Below, piece after piece: positions 48,813-59,152 of a stretch of 64,000 nt of DNA; positions within the stretch are counted from its first letter, which is position 1; the number at the start of each line of letters is the position of its first letter. Made by a program: the position numbers and the translations under genes. This DNA is from an uncultured Tenacibaculum sp. (lineage in GTDB: Bacteria > Bacteroidota > Bacteroidia > Flavobacteriales > Flavobacteriaceae): assembly GCF_947498805.1 (NCBI RefSeq), contig NZ_CANMLT010000002.1:186001-250000 (forward strand), read 5' to 3'. The notes beneath the pieces are model-generated. The model made no database searches. It was not told the DNA's origin and saw only the letters and a list, made by a program, of their open reading frames with translations.

Positions 48813-51020
48813 TTAAAAATTAACTGTTACACTACCCTTTAAGAAAAATGGTGTACCAGGTGTAAAGTGAATTTCTTCAGTACTATTTGCTTCTCCTGGT
48901 AAACGAGATTCTGTAGCAAATTGTGTTTCATTCCAGTCAATATCAAAAAGGTTTTGAATCTGTAATCCAAAAGTTACGTTCTTCAACGAATATCCTAGAT
49001 TAAGATCTGTTACTGTGTAACCTTCAGCAATAATAGAATTGTCTTCATTTGCTGGTCTGTCTCCGATATGTCTTAATTGCATACCTCCATAAAAACCTAA
49101 CTCGCTTTTATATGTTATTCCGCTAGATAACGTAAAGTCTGGAGCTAACGGGATATAATCTTGTCCAGATGCTTCTTCTGATGCTCTCGCATGTGCATAA
49201 TTAGCATCTAAGTTAAAATACAATTGGTGTATTGGTTCATATCTTAAGCTAAAATCTATTCCTTGACGTTTGGTTTTTCCACTTGGTTCTACAATACCTG
49301 CATCTCCTACATAGACAAACTCTTGTTCTAAAAACAAATACCAATATGCTGTATTGATTAATAACTTAGGCATTGGTTTCCACATAAAACCAGCATCAAA
49401 TCCATACGAAGCAGGTAGTATTTCCTTACCATTTTGAGCTACCACTACTCTAGTATCATTTGAATGAAATCCTTTACCTGTTTTTATATAAAACTGTAAA
49501 TCTTCATTATAGTTATAAAACATATTTAATTTTGGACTTACAATACTCGCTGTTTGCGACTGAGTTTGATAATTAGTTTGTAAATTATTATTGTATTCAA
49601 AATTGAAATAATCAAGTCGGATTGCTGGATTTATCGTAAACTTTCCAAAGTTAAAATTAGCACTTGCGTAAGCACCAAAATTGGTTTCATTAATATCACC
49701 AAATTGAATTTGGTTTAACGTTTGCCTTCTATTTAAAGTATGAGATAACTCATTATTAGAGCTTTGATCGTTTCTTAAGCTTATTCCAGCAGTAAAATTG
49801 GCGTCTATATCTACTAAATCTTGTGTGTATTCACTATTAAACCCAAAGATATTACGCGATTCTTTTTGCTTAATTTGATCTCCATTAACAGGATCGCCTA
49901 AAAAGAAGGTAAAATTAGAGAACAATTCAAAATGGTACTTATTATAATATACTTTGTTTTTAATAGATGAGTTTTCAGAAAGGATTTTATCATAGGTTAA
50001 CAAGAAGTTAGAGCGACTTGTTTTCCCACCTTCTGTATCATCTATGGCACCAAAACGTGTTATTGATCCATTGTTTACAGCTCGTTGTGGTATTTGACCT
50101 GAGGCATCCCATTTACTCGTAAAATGAGATAGCGTCACTCCTACTTTATCAGAATCAGATACATTGGCTGTATATTTTCCAAAAATATTTAGCCTATTAA
50201 AGCTCTGTGGACTCTCAAAATACCCATCTGTAAGAATATATTCTGAAGCTATATAAGCACTTTGTTTATTATTATTTATTAAGTTGAACATTCCTAACAA
50301 ACGTTTCGTATCAAATTGTCCCACTTCTAGCTTAACAAGATTAGATTTTAACCTGTTTTTTGTCTTGAAATTAACATATCCTGCTGTATTAAAGTTTCCT
50401 TTATCGGCATAATATGCTCCTTTACCAAAATCTATCTTATCTACGGTTTCTGGAATTACAAAATGTAAATCTGCATATCCTTGTCCATGGGCATGAGAAA
50501 CCATATTAACTGGCATTCCATCGGCTGATATTGTAATGTCAGTTCCATGATCTATATCAAAACCTCGTAAGAAAATTTGTTCTGCTTTTCCTCCTCCTGC
50601 ATGTTGACCAATAAATAATCCTGGAACTTTTTGTAAAATTTCTTGCGAAGAATTTACTGGGCTAGTTTGAATATCAACTGCTGTAATTACATTTAAAGCA
50701 TTCAATTTTTTGCCAATGGTTATCTCATCTAAAGAAACCATGTTTTCTTCTAAAATTATATTGATTGGCTCAAAGTTTTTTACAACAATTTTTGTTTTTT
50801 TATAATTGATATGAGTTACTACTAAAGTATCTCCAACAGTTACGTGATGTAATACAAAGGCTCCTCTTTGATTACTATGTGTATGATGCTTATCATTGGT
50901 ATTTAAAATATGTGCTTCTATAACAGGAATATCATCCTGAGTGGTTATTTTCCCTTTAAGGGTCTGTGCTATGAATTGTTGTGATATTAAAAAACTACAA
51001 AACATTATTAGCTTTTTCAT
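48813..51020 (-). CDS. TonB-dependent receptor (likely metal-related)
   Basis: Carboxypeptidase-like N-domain, plug, beta-barrel; His-rich stretches (NDKHHTHSNQ, MVSHAHGQGYADLHF). Confidence 0.92.
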   Translation of the reverse strand: MKKLIMFCSFLISQQFIAQTLKGKITTQDDIPVIEAHILNTNDKHHTHSNQRGAFVLHHVTVGDTLVVTHINYKKTKIVVKNFEPINIILEENMVSLDEITIGKKLNALNVITAVDIQTSPVNSSQEILQKVPGLFIGQHAGGGKAEQIFLRGFDIDHGTDITISADGMPVNMVSHAHGQGYADLHFVIPETVDKIDFGKGAYYADKGNFNTAGYVNFKTKNRLKSNLVKLEVGQFDTKRLLGMFNLINNNKQSAYIASEYILTDGYFESPQSFNRLNIFGKYTANVSDSDKVGVTLSHFTSKWDASGQIPQRAVNNGSITRFGAIDDTEGGKTSRSNFLLTYDKILSENSSIKNKVYYNKYHFELFSNFTFFLGDPVNGDQIKQKESRNIFGFNSEYTQDLVDIDANFTAGISLRNDQSSNNELSHTLNRRQTLNQIQFGDINETNFGAYASANFNFGKFTINPAIRLDYFNFEYNNNLQTNYQTQSQTASIVSPKLNMFYNYNEDLQFYIKTGKGFHSNDTRVVVAQNGKEILPASYGFDAGFMWKPMPKLLINTAYWYLFLEQEFVYVGDAGIVEPSGKTKRQGIDFSLRYEPIHQLYFNLDANYAHARASEEASGQDYIPLAPDFTLSSGITYKSELGFYGGMQLRHIGDRPANEDNSIIAEGYTVTDLNLGYSLKNVTFGLQIQNLFDIDWNETQFATESRLPGEANSTEEIHFTPGTPFFLKGSVTVNF

Positions 51021-51138
51021 CGTATTTTATTTTATGAATTTGGTTATTGTGAATGATTATTTTGTAATTGAAAGCGAATGTATCACTGCTTTTCTTTTTT
51101 CTTATTTAAGGTATTGTTAAAATTGTTAATAAATAGTA

Positions 51139-51510
51139 TCAATGCTGCTTAGATATTCTCCAGTTAAAATAATGCGCCATTGAAATTAATGAAGCTCCTA
51201 ATACTGTATTACCAACCTCCCATAGCACAGTAAACTCGAACCTTCCTATTCCAATAAATGTAAAACCAATTAGAGCAAAAATTAATGGCTTTATTTTATG
51301 ATGATTTTTCTGATAACTCGGCCATAGAGACATAAAAACAAATATTACTCCGATAGCAATAAAGGTCCATTCTATATAAGGATTTTCCAAAAAGTGTAAG
51401 CTACTCAGCGAAGAGAATGATACTATTATAGGAATGGCCGCACAGTGGATTGCGCAAACAATAGAGCTCGTTAATGCTATGATATCTATGGTATTGTTTC
51501 TTATTTTCAT
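51139..51510 (-). CDS. MerC domain-containing membrane protein
   Basis: SIVCAIHCAAIPIIVS, four TM segments. Confidence 0.85.
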   Translation of the reverse strand: MKIRNNTIDIIALTSSIVCAIHCAAIPIIVSFSSLSSLHFLENPYIEWTFIAIGVIFVFMSLWPSYQKNHHKIKPLIFALIGFTFIGIGRFEFTVLWEVGNTVLGASLISMAHYFNWRISKQH

Positions 51511-51536
51511 TTCAATATATATTTAAAATTTATCAC

Positions 51537-51551
51537 TGCAACTAAGTTGCA
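51537..51551. promoter_or_regulatory. Palindromic operator TGCAACTAAGTTGCA upstream of merC-like gene
   Basis: 15-nt palindrome; on minus strand immediately after a Bacteroidetes -7-like TATATTTG; same motif recurs at 58037 and 58075. Confidence 0.65.
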
Positions 51552-51653
51552 ATAATACAAATATATTATATATTCCTAGTATTAAATGTAGCTTCTAAAA
51601 AATCATTCAATCATTTTTTCTCTTTGACAACTAACTATACTATTAAGAAAGAA

Positions 51654-51685
51654 AACACATATAGAATCAACGTTCTATATGTGTT
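51654..51685 (-). terminator. Terminator downstream of S41 peptidase gene
   Basis: 13-bp stem AACACATATAGAA-tcaacg-TTCTATATGTGTT. Confidence 0.7.
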
Positions 51686-51714
51686 ACTACAATTAATTAA
51701 AAGACTGGATTATA

Positions 51715-53310
51715 CTATTCTGTCTTTAAGTTTTTTGCTTTATTGTAAAATTCCTGGGCTTTATCTTTAGCTCCTAATTTATGATAACAATCTGCAAGAT
51801 ATTCCCAGCCTTTAGCTGAATTCGGGTACATTTGTGTTAGAAATGTTAATATTCCAACTGCTGGTTGTATTTGTCCTTGATTCATTAATAATTTTACCGC
51901 ATTTAAAAACTTTCCTTCAAAATCAAAGAATTGATATCTTGGATCCTTTCTCATCTTAAGAACATCTCGCTGTATCCCTGCCATATCCCCTTTCATAAAT
52001 AAGCTTCTAATATGTTCCATAGGTCTTAAAATAAATCCTTTAGGATCATAGTTAAATATGGCTTTAAGCACCGGATCTTCATTGTTTTTATATTCATCAA
52101 AACTCATCTCTACCGATAATTGAGGAGCCAACCATTGATCATTTTCCCAAGGAGCCTTGTCCTGCCACCAAGCAAAAGATAATCTTATCTTTAGTTTACT
52201 ATTTGGTAAAGAAACCGGTGTAGCGTCGCCATAAAAATTTACATTTTCACTTGTAGGTTCTCCAACGAAAATAGCATTGGTATAATTGTCTAAACGATTT
52301 ACAAGATTTTGACAAGCAGAGAATGTATTTCTTCCAGTAATTACAAATAACTTTCCTTCTTGATTGATTTTTTTTGTTTCAATAATCCCTGTAATAATAG
52401 GCTTTACCAAATAATTGTTTCCTCCACCATTTAAACGAACATCAAGTATTAGTTTTTCTACATCATTCGTCTCAATAAATTCAAAAACACGTTTGTAAAA
52501 TGCTGCTATGGTTTCTGATTTATCATCTCTTACTCTACTATGTCTTACATATACTGTTTTCTCTTTTGGAAGATATTCGTAATAGTATATTTTATCCAAA
52601 TTCTTTAGATATAAAGGAGTATTGTTTTGCTTTCTAGCGCTCAACCAATTATCTTTTTGTTGTACGAAGCCGTAAGTGGTTGGCAGCCCTTTCTTATTAG
52701 GTAATAGGGTAAATTCTTGTTCAAATTGGGTTCCTGCTTTTTCTAAAGTTAACTTAACAGATTCTTGCAATACTCTTGTAATTCCCTGAGCGTGCAATAT
52801 TTCAGGATAGCGAATATTATTAATTCCATAAGCTTTAAAATATTGAGAGTTTTCTGCTTCTACCGTTGGTTCAATCAATTTAAGAACTTCTAAGATAGGC
52901 TTTCCTTCTACTGCAATTACTTTTGCTCCAACAGCTTTTGGATACATTTTATGTGTTCCTTGTATGTAAATTTCATCTTTAAATTGGTATAGACGAAAAG
53001 GAAACTGTGAAAATTCAAATGGTTTTTGATGAAAAGGGACATATGTATGTCCATATTTAAATAATGATACTAATCGAGAAAGTCCAACGATAACTTCATG
53101 TTGTTCCAAATTTGGAACTTCCATATATAATTTATCTGCCGCAGTATTAAATTCTTCTGATGTTATTTTTTTAAATAGGAACGGATATTTTTCATTAATC
53201 GTTTTCTGTAAAAATCGAATGTCTTGTTGCCACTGTTTTTTACTTACTGTTTCTTGTGCTGATAGTTGAAAAACTAAGAATAGCTGTAGTATAAGAAGTA
53301 TTTTTTTCAT
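51715..53310 (-). CDS. S41-family peptidase-like exported protein with C-terminal TPR
   Basis: LILDVRLNGGGNNYLV, GRNTFSACQNLVNRL, TPR at C-terminus. Confidence 0.85.
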   Translation of the reverse strand: MKKILLILQLFLVFQLSAQETVSKKQWQQDIRFLQKTINEKYPFLFKKITSEEFNTAADKLYMEVPNLEQHEVIVGLSRLVSLFKYGHTYVPFHQKPFEFSQFPFRLYQFKDEIYIQGTHKMYPKAVGAKVIAVEGKPILEVLKLIEPTVEAENSQYFKAYGINNIRYPEILHAQGITRVLQESVKLTLEKAGTQFEQEFTLLPNKKGLPTTYGFVQQKDNWLSARKQNNTPLYLKNLDKIYYYEYLPKEKTVYVRHSRVRDDKSETIAAFYKRVFEFIETNDVEKLILDVRLNGGGNNYLVKPIITGIIETKKINQEGKLFVITGRNTFSACQNLVNRLDNYTNAIFVGEPTSENVNFYGDATPVSLPNSKLKIRLSFAWWQDKAPWENDQWLAPQLSVEMSFDEYKNNEDPVLKAIFNYDPKGFILRPMEHIRSLFMKGDMAGIQRDVLKMRKDPRYQFFDFEGKFLNAVKLLMNQGQIQPAVGILTFLTQMYPNSAKGWEYLADCYHKLGAKDKAQEFYNKAKNLKTE

Positions 53311-53357
53311 GATGTGTTTTGTTAAGTATGATGATATAAATGATAACTGTGTAATAT

Positions 53358-54644
53358 TTAAATTGTATTATTTACTCGTTTTAAAATGAACATAGAAAAC
53401 GATTGTACTCCATATTTTATAGTATTCTCATCTACAGCAAAATTAGGAGTATGAGGCATGGATTTTATTCCTTTTTCTTTATTCGAGCCACCTAAAAAGA
53501 AGAAAACTCCAGGTACTTTTTGCTGATAATAAATAAAGTCTTCTCCAAAGTATGGTACCTGTCCGTATAACGGTTGAAGCATTTCCTTGTTATAAAAACC
53601 TTCAATAGTTTGTTTAGCAATTTCAGTTAGCTTAGGATTATTTATTGGAGTACCTGAATTATCTGGTAAATATGCAACTGAAATTAATAAATCTTTAAAT
53701 TTAGATTGAACAATTTGTTGTTTTATTTTTAAGGGAATACTAAGCATATTCTCTCTATCTGTCTCGAAAAAACTAGCTGTATATACTAACGTATTTTGCG
53801 CTTTATAAAATTTTGCTCCGCTTCTAAAAAAGTAATCTTTATATATAGTTTCTTTATTGGCGATTCCTTTTTCAGGATCAGAAATATTATGAATAGTTTC
53901 CCATGGTGTTCCTTTAATAGGATTGCGATCAAAACCTTTTAATAGGGTATTCATAAAAGAAGCTAATTCCTTTTCGTTCCTGGTTGGTTTAAATGTTGCC
54001 TTAAGTGTTTTTTGATATGCAAACAATTCGTTCGCCTTATAACTAATTACCCCTGATTTTTCAGGACCAATATGCAGACCATAAATCTCATCGGGCTGGA
54101 TTATTTCAAAAAGACCATTTTTGATCATATCTTTTGCCCCAGTAAATGTTTCTTCAGCAGGTTGAAAAATAAAGTACACAGTTCCTTTTAAGTTATGCTT
54201 TTGACGTGCTAAAATAGTGGCTAGTCCTAGAGCTATTGTTGTATGTACGTCATGCCCACAAATATGTCTTACACCTTTGTTTTTCGAAGGAAAACTTACC
54301 ACATCTGGTTCTGTTGTTTTGATAGCATCCATATCTGCTCTCCATGCTATTTTTTTACCCTGCTTCCCTCCTTTTAAGATTCCAACTACTCCATATCCTC
54401 CAATATTCGTTTTTACCTCTAAGCCTATATTTTTAAGATAGTTAGCAATTTTCTGAGAAGTTTTCTTTTCTTGTTTAGATATTTCAGGATGCACATGCAG
54501 ATCTCGTCTAACTTCTACTAAACGATCAAAAATTTCATCTGTTTGTGCTACTATTTCTTGGTAAGTATTTTTATCGTTACTTGTTTGTGCTTTTATTACA
54601 CTAGCAATAAACAAAAGACTTAATATTGTAAACTTTAACTTCAT
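53358..54644 (-). CDS. M20 family amidohydrolase/metallopeptidase, exported
   Basis: RRDLHVHPEISKQEKKTS, ICGHDVHTTIALG, QPAEET. Confidence 0.93.
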   Translation of the reverse strand: MKLKFTILSLLFIASVIKAQTSNDKNTYQEIVAQTDEIFDRLVEVRRDLHVHPEISKQEKKTSQKIANYLKNIGLEVKTNIGGYGVVGILKGGKQGKKIAWRADMDAIKTTEPDVVSFPSKNKGVRHICGHDVHTTIALGLATILARQKHNLKGTVYFIFQPAEETFTGAKDMIKNGLFEIIQPDEIYGLHIGPEKSGVISYKANELFAYQKTLKATFKPTRNEKELASFMNTLLKGFDRNPIKGTPWETIHNISDPEKGIANKETIYKDYFFRSGAKFYKAQNTLVYTASFFETDRENMLSIPLKIKQQIVQSKFKDLLISVAYLPDNSGTPINNPKLTEIAKQTIEGFYNKEMLQPLYGQVPYFGEDFIYYQQKVPGVFFFLGGSNKEKGIKSMPHTPNFAVDENTIKYGVQSFSMFILKRVNNTI

Positions 54645-54756
54645 AATATAATTTTTTTTGGTTTAAATTATATCACAAATATTACCTTATTCTAAAGTTT
54701 AGAATAGTGGTTTTTGTTGAAACGTAGTTTTTAGTACTTGAAATGTAACAAATAAC

Positions 54757-55512
54757 TTAGCGATTCATCCAATCTTTAAAATCACTCGTTTTTTGCCTAC
54801 TTACAATAAACTCTTGATCCCTTGAATTTGCAATGGATAAAACAACTCTGTGATTAAAATAAGGATCAATTCTTTGAATAGAAACTTTTGAAATTATTTG
54901 CCCCCTATTAATTTTATAAAACTTTGTATCGTCTAATGAATTGAATAATTGATCAATCGTTTCATCTATGATATATCGCTTATTCTGAAGTGTAATTCCA
55001 AATGTTATACTATCTTGAGAGTAGATATACAGTAATTCAGAAATTCTAATTTGAACAAATCCACTTCCTTCTTTTACCAATATACCAGAACGTTTTTGAG
55101 GAGCTTGCATGCTCGTTAACAGCTCTTTTAAGATTAACGGTTCAATGGTGGTTGATTTTGTGGATTTTGTAAATTTATTAAGCGCAGTGTCTAATTCACT
55201 CTGTTGAATTGGTTTGAGCAAATAATCAACACTATTTACTTTAAAGGCTTGTATGGCATACTGATCAAAAGCTGTGGTAAATATTATTGGTGCTGAAACT
55301 TCAGTTTTCTGAAAAATTTCAAAGCTTAACCCATCTGCCAATTGAATATCCATAAATATCAAATCTGGAGTTTCATTAGTTTTGAACCAATATACAGCAT
55401 CTTCAATAGTATCAATGACTTCTAGTATTTGGAATTCATAATCGGTTTTATTAAGAAGTCTTTGTAGCTGATTTGCTGCCCTTGGTTCATCTTCAATGAT
55501 TAATATTTTCAT
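54757..55512 (-). CDS. LytTR family response regulator
   Basis: Receiver (PDLIFMDIQLADG) plus LytTR domain. Confidence 0.94.
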   Translation of the reverse strand: MKILIIEDEPRAANQLQRLLNKTDYEFQILEVIDTIEDAVYWFKTNETPDLIFMDIQLADGLSFEIFQKTEVSAPIIFTTAFDQYAIQAFKVNSVDYLLKPIQQSELDTALNKFTKSTKSTTIEPLILKELLTSMQAPQKRSGILVKEGSGFVQIRISELLYIYSQDSITFGITLQNKRYIIDETIDQLFNSLDDTKFYKINRGQIISKVSIQRIDPYFNHRVVLSIANSRDQEFIVSRQKTSDFKDWMNR

Positions 55513-56587
55513 AGTTTTTGTTTTGATCTAATAATTTTAATAAAGGTAAAGAAACAATAAACTCATCTTCATTCTCATTAATAACTGGCAATTTATTCGA
55601 TATCAATTTATATCGTTTCTCAATATTCTTTAATCCAATTTTAGTTGATGGGGTTTTTGTTGATTTAGGTTGAATCTTATTGCTTACAACCAAATAATCA
55701 TCTTTTATTTCAATATTTATAACTAAGGGTTTCGTCCTAGAAACAACATTGTGCTTTATGGCATTCTCAATTAAAAGTTGTAAACTCATTGGTACAATCA
55801 AGAAGGCCTTCTTCTCTTCTGGTAGCTTCCAATTTATTTTTAAGTTTTCTCCAAACCTTTCCGATTGAATATAAACATATGCATTGACAAACTTTAGTTC
55901 TTTTTCTATAGAAATTAAATTGGTATTTCCTGATTCTAGAATAAACCTATAAACATCTGATAAATTGTCTACAAAACCTTTGGCGTCTTCTTTAGTATCT
56001 TGGTCAATAATATCGCGTAAGGTATTTAAGCTATTGAATAAAAAATGGGGCTGCGCCTGATTTCGAAGTGTATCCAACTGCGCCAATACCATTACCTGTT
56101 TTGCCTGCTCTTCTTCTCTAATTGATTTTTTCAATCTCCCATAATAGTAAATAGCTTCATAAATAGCCATAATCATAATAACAATTAAGATAACTGGTAA
56201 AAGAATTTTAAAAATTACCCTATGAGAGGAAGGATATCCAAAAAATGTAAACAACTTTGCCAATAAAGGCCCTACAACATAATCGACAAAAAATATCACA
56301 GTAAGAATAGCAAAGAAAAGAAAAACTATACGCTTTAAATCATCTTTAAAATCGGGATATTTTTTCCTTAAAAAGATTAGAATTCCCCTTATAATTAGCC
56401 AATCACATACGGTTGAAAAGAACGCTGCAAACCAACCTATAAAAACTAAGTCTAAACTTGCTCTTTCAAAAGGGTTATTGAATAAGTAATTGGTTATGAT
56501 ACTTATAAAAAGGATACCTATTATAGTAAACCAGATATCATTAAAGCCCAAATATTGTATGCGTTTCTTTTTATTAAATAATGCCAT
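55493..56587 (-). CDS. LytS-type sensor histidine kinase
   Basis: QAQPHFLFNSLNTLRDIID; LLIENAIKHN; TM N-terminus; overlaps RR gene. Confidence 0.93.
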   Translation of the reverse strand: MALFNKKKRIQYLGFNDIWFTIIGILFISIITNYLFNNPFERASLDLVFIGWFAAFFSTVCDWLIIRGILIFLRKKYPDFKDDLKRIVFLFFAILTVIFFVDYVVGPLLAKLFTFFGYPSSHRVIFKILLPVILIVIMIMAIYEAIYYYGRLKKSIREEEQAKQVMVLAQLDTLRNQAQPHFLFNSLNTLRDIIDQDTKEDAKGFVDNLSDVYRFILESGNTNLISIEKELKFVNAYVYIQSERFGENLKINWKLPEEKKAFLIVPMSLQLLIENAIKHNVVSRTKPLVINIEIKDDYLVVSNKIQPKSTKTPSTKIGLKNIEKRYKLISNKLPVINENEDEFIVSLPLLKLLDQNKNYENINH

Positions 56588-56590
56588 AAA

Positions 56591-57391
56591 TTATAAGCGT
56601 ATTAGCGGGATACCTTGTTTCGCTTGATAAAAGATAAAACCAATCCATGAAGCATATACTAAGCCGAAAATCACTACCGAAATAACTTGATTTCTATTAC
56701 TTATTTTCCACTTATGTGATACCCATAATGCGAATAACGGAATTATTTGTAAGCCATGCAACCCAAAGAAATGTCCTATTCTCAAGTCACCACCAATTGT
56801 ACTCCAGTTTACCAAAGGTAGTCCAGCCCCACCATCTACTACACCAACGTTATGAGACAATTGTTTAATCATTTGTCCACCAATCCAGCTTCCTATTACT
56901 AATATAACCCATCCTAATAAAATGGCCAATTGCATTGATTTTTTAACCTTTAGTTTTAATCGAATAGTATCAATAACAAAAAGCAACATGATCAACACAT
57001 TAATAGCCACTAAAATTCCCATAGATGCATATAATATACCATCTAAAGGAGTGGATGTATTATAATGGGATTGTACACCTCTTGCTCCTTGACAAAGTAT
57101 AATTCCTATTTCTATAAGCATTGTCCAAGAAACAATAGCATTTATAATATTTTTTTTCTTTTTTGAATATGGGTATAAGGTTATCAGAAAACCAACAGTT
57201 AGAATATAAATAACTCCAGAAATTGAAAATTTTAAGGGTTTTATCCAAACATTAACTCCCAATAGAGTTCTTTCGTCCATAATTAACCCTATTATTGATA
57301 TAATGGTAAAAATGACATGAACCTTTACAATTCCATAAAGTATTGGACTTTCACTTTTGACGGTACGCAATAGTTGTCTTAAATAGTTCAT
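56591..57391 (-). CDS. Multi-TM membrane protein of unknown function
   Basis: 266 aa, strongly hydrophobic, overlaps next gene. Confidence 0.75.
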   Translation of the reverse strand: MNYLRQLLRTVKSESPILYGIVKVHVIFTIISIIGLIMDERTLLGVNVWIKPLKFSISGVIYILTVGFLITLYPYSKKKKNIINAIVSWTMLIEIGIILCQGARGVQSHYNTSTPLDGILYASMGILVAINVLIMLLFVIDTIRLKLKVKKSMQLAILLGWVILVIGSWIGGQMIKQLSHNVGVVDGGAGLPLVNWSTIGGDLRIGHFFGLHGLQIIPLFALWVSHKWKISNRNQVISVVIFGLVYASWIGFIFYQAKQGIPLIRL

Positions 57392-57810
57392 ATCTTTCCT
57401 TTTTTTATAGTTTTAAGAATTGTAAAAAGTAAATATCCAAGAGGGCCAAACATGAAGGTTGCAAACAAGCAAGGGATTAATAAAAATTGATGAATATTGA
57501 GTTTGGAATTTTCCTCTAGCATCCACATACCTATCAGAAGGTCAAAAGCTAAATAGTGCACCCACCCCGCTAAAACAGCATTGTCCTCTGTGAATAATTC
57601 CTTTACGGACGCTAAACTTCCAAAGTCCACCATGCCCCCTATTTGTAGGGCTTGGTATATATATATCGTATAAACAAGAGAGAGTAGTATTGGAATAATT
57701 TTGAATTTAATTAATACTTGGGTACCCTTCCATTTAGGCAAAAACATCATTAAAATCCACATAGGCATTACCAACATACCTGCTATTGAAAACATTTCTT
57801 TAGGACTCAT
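57388..57810 (-). CDS. DUF4281/ABA4-like membrane protein
   Basis: 140 aa multi-TM; AGWVHYLAFDLLIGMWMLEE, FGPLGYLLF. Confidence 0.78.
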   Translation of the reverse strand: MSPKEMFSIAGMLVMPMWILMMFLPKWKGTQVLIKFKIIPILLSLVYTIYIYQALQIGGMVDFGSLASVKELFTEDNAVLAGWVHYLAFDLLIGMWMLEENSKLNIHQFLLIPCLFATFMFGPLGYLLFTILKTIKKGKI

Positions 57811-58036
57811 TTTATTAGTATTTAAGATTGTTATTATTTGAATTCAGATTCAAATATGTGCTGCTTTTAGAGTATTTTAAATTACATTCCTTTGAATCGT
57901 CGTTTAAGGTTTTTGAATTGTAATTTTAATTGGTAATGCACATTTTTTTAACAAGTTGTGGTTATAAATGGTCTTAAAAGGTGAAGCTTTTTATTAGAAT
58001 AAATGGGACTATGCTATAATTAACATTTTATTAAAC

Positions 58037-58049
58037 GCAACTATGTTGC
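58037..58049. promoter_or_regulatory. Palindromic operator GCAACTATGTTGC
   Basis: Same motif as 51537 and 58075, upstream of 58174 operon. Confidence 0.6.
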
Positions 58050-58074
58050 AATAATGAAATAAACTTATATATTT

Positions 58075-58087
58075 GCAACTAGGTTGC
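58075..58087. promoter_or_regulatory. Palindromic operator GCAACTAGGTTGC overlapping -7-like TATATTTG
   Basis: tTATATTTGCAACTAGGTTGCA; third copy of motif. Confidence 0.65.
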
Positions 58088-58173
58088 ATTAGCGTGATTT
58101 GATATTAATTAGATTTAAATGTTAAAATTGCTCTAGCATCGCATAAACCGACTTAATAATATATAACCACAAA

Positions 58174-58653
58174 ATGATGATTACAAAAGCACAAGTATTA
58201 GAAGCTCAAGAAAATTGGGGCAACGGGGTAGTTAAAATAGGTTCACTAAAAGAGAATTTAGTTGAATGTGAAGCCTATACCAATAGTTTTCTTGACGAGC
58301 GTTATAATTTCGGGCAGAGTACGGTTTTGTTTAAACCAACTAAATGTGAACTAGAGCAATTTAGACCTACAAAAGCAGAAGCTCTTTCTTACTTTATAGC
58401 AGGAGAAAATAGAACTTGCGAAGAAGACAAAGGTTTTGCTATACAACCATGGACAAAAGTACGCTTTGAAAATACAGGCTTTATTCTAGAAGAAGATAGA
58501 GCTATTGCCATGGGTAATTACTTTTTTACAGACTTAGAAGGAAACGAAGCTAAAGTTGAATACACTTTTGGATACAAACTTGTTGATAACCAATTAAAAA
58601 TCGATGTACACCATTCATCATTTCCGTATACAAATCCAGACATTGTGGCTTAA
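58174..58653 (+). CDS. SnoaL-like small protein (family often annotated as phosphoribosyl-AMP cyclohydrolase)
   Basis: VLFKPTKCELEQFRPTKAEALSYFIAG, EDKGFAIQPWTKVRFEN, HHSSFPY. Confidence 0.65.
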   Translation: MMITKAQVLEAQENWGNGVVKIGSLKENLVECEAYTNSFLDERYNFGQSTVLFKPTKCELEQFRPTKAEALSYFIAGENRTCEEDKGFAIQPWTKVRFENTGFILEEDRAIAMGNYFFTDLEGNEAKVEYTFGYKLVDNQLKIDVHHSSFPYTNPDIVA

Positions 58654-59150
58654 TGTATTCAGTACTTTATCTTCTATGTCCAACCGATTGTTTAGAAACC
58701 CGTGTTAATGACGCTTTTAAACATCAAAACTACTTTTATACGTCACTTGGGAATTCATTGAGCCTAGATGATAAAACAGTAGAAAGCTTAAAAGCGTTGA
58801 TGCTTGAACATAGCATCAGGGAGATTAGTGTTGTCCTTTCCAATGATAATCCAATATTTTTGGATGCATTGGAAGGGCAATTTTTTTATAAAATAAACGG
58901 TTTAAATCGGTTTTACAAGAAAATAGGTAGACAACGAAGACATTCTGAATTAATTTGGAATGGTGACAATCGTAGAGATGCGATACTTTCATATTTTCTT
59001 AACAATAAAATAAAAGAGCTTCAACTTAGATTGGCTAACTTTCCCTTTCATTCAGTAAAGATTAACGGGAAAATATATGATCGATTCGAAAATAGTTTTA
59101 AAAACGTGTATTCGAATCTGACTTGTTTAGAGAAACATTCCTTAAACTAA
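58653..59150 (+). CDS. Uncharacterised protein
   Basis: 165 aa intact ORF, start overlaps upstream stop, co-oriented operon. Confidence 0.65.
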   Translation: MYSVLYLLCPTDCLETRVNDAFKHQNYFYTSLGNSLSLDDKTVESLKALMLEHSIREISVVLSNDNPIFLDALEGQFFYKINGLNRFYKKIGRQRRHSELIWNGDNRRDAILSYFLNNKIKELQLRLANFPFHSVKINGKIYDRFENSFKNVYSNLTCLEKHSLN

Positions 59151-59152
59151 AT

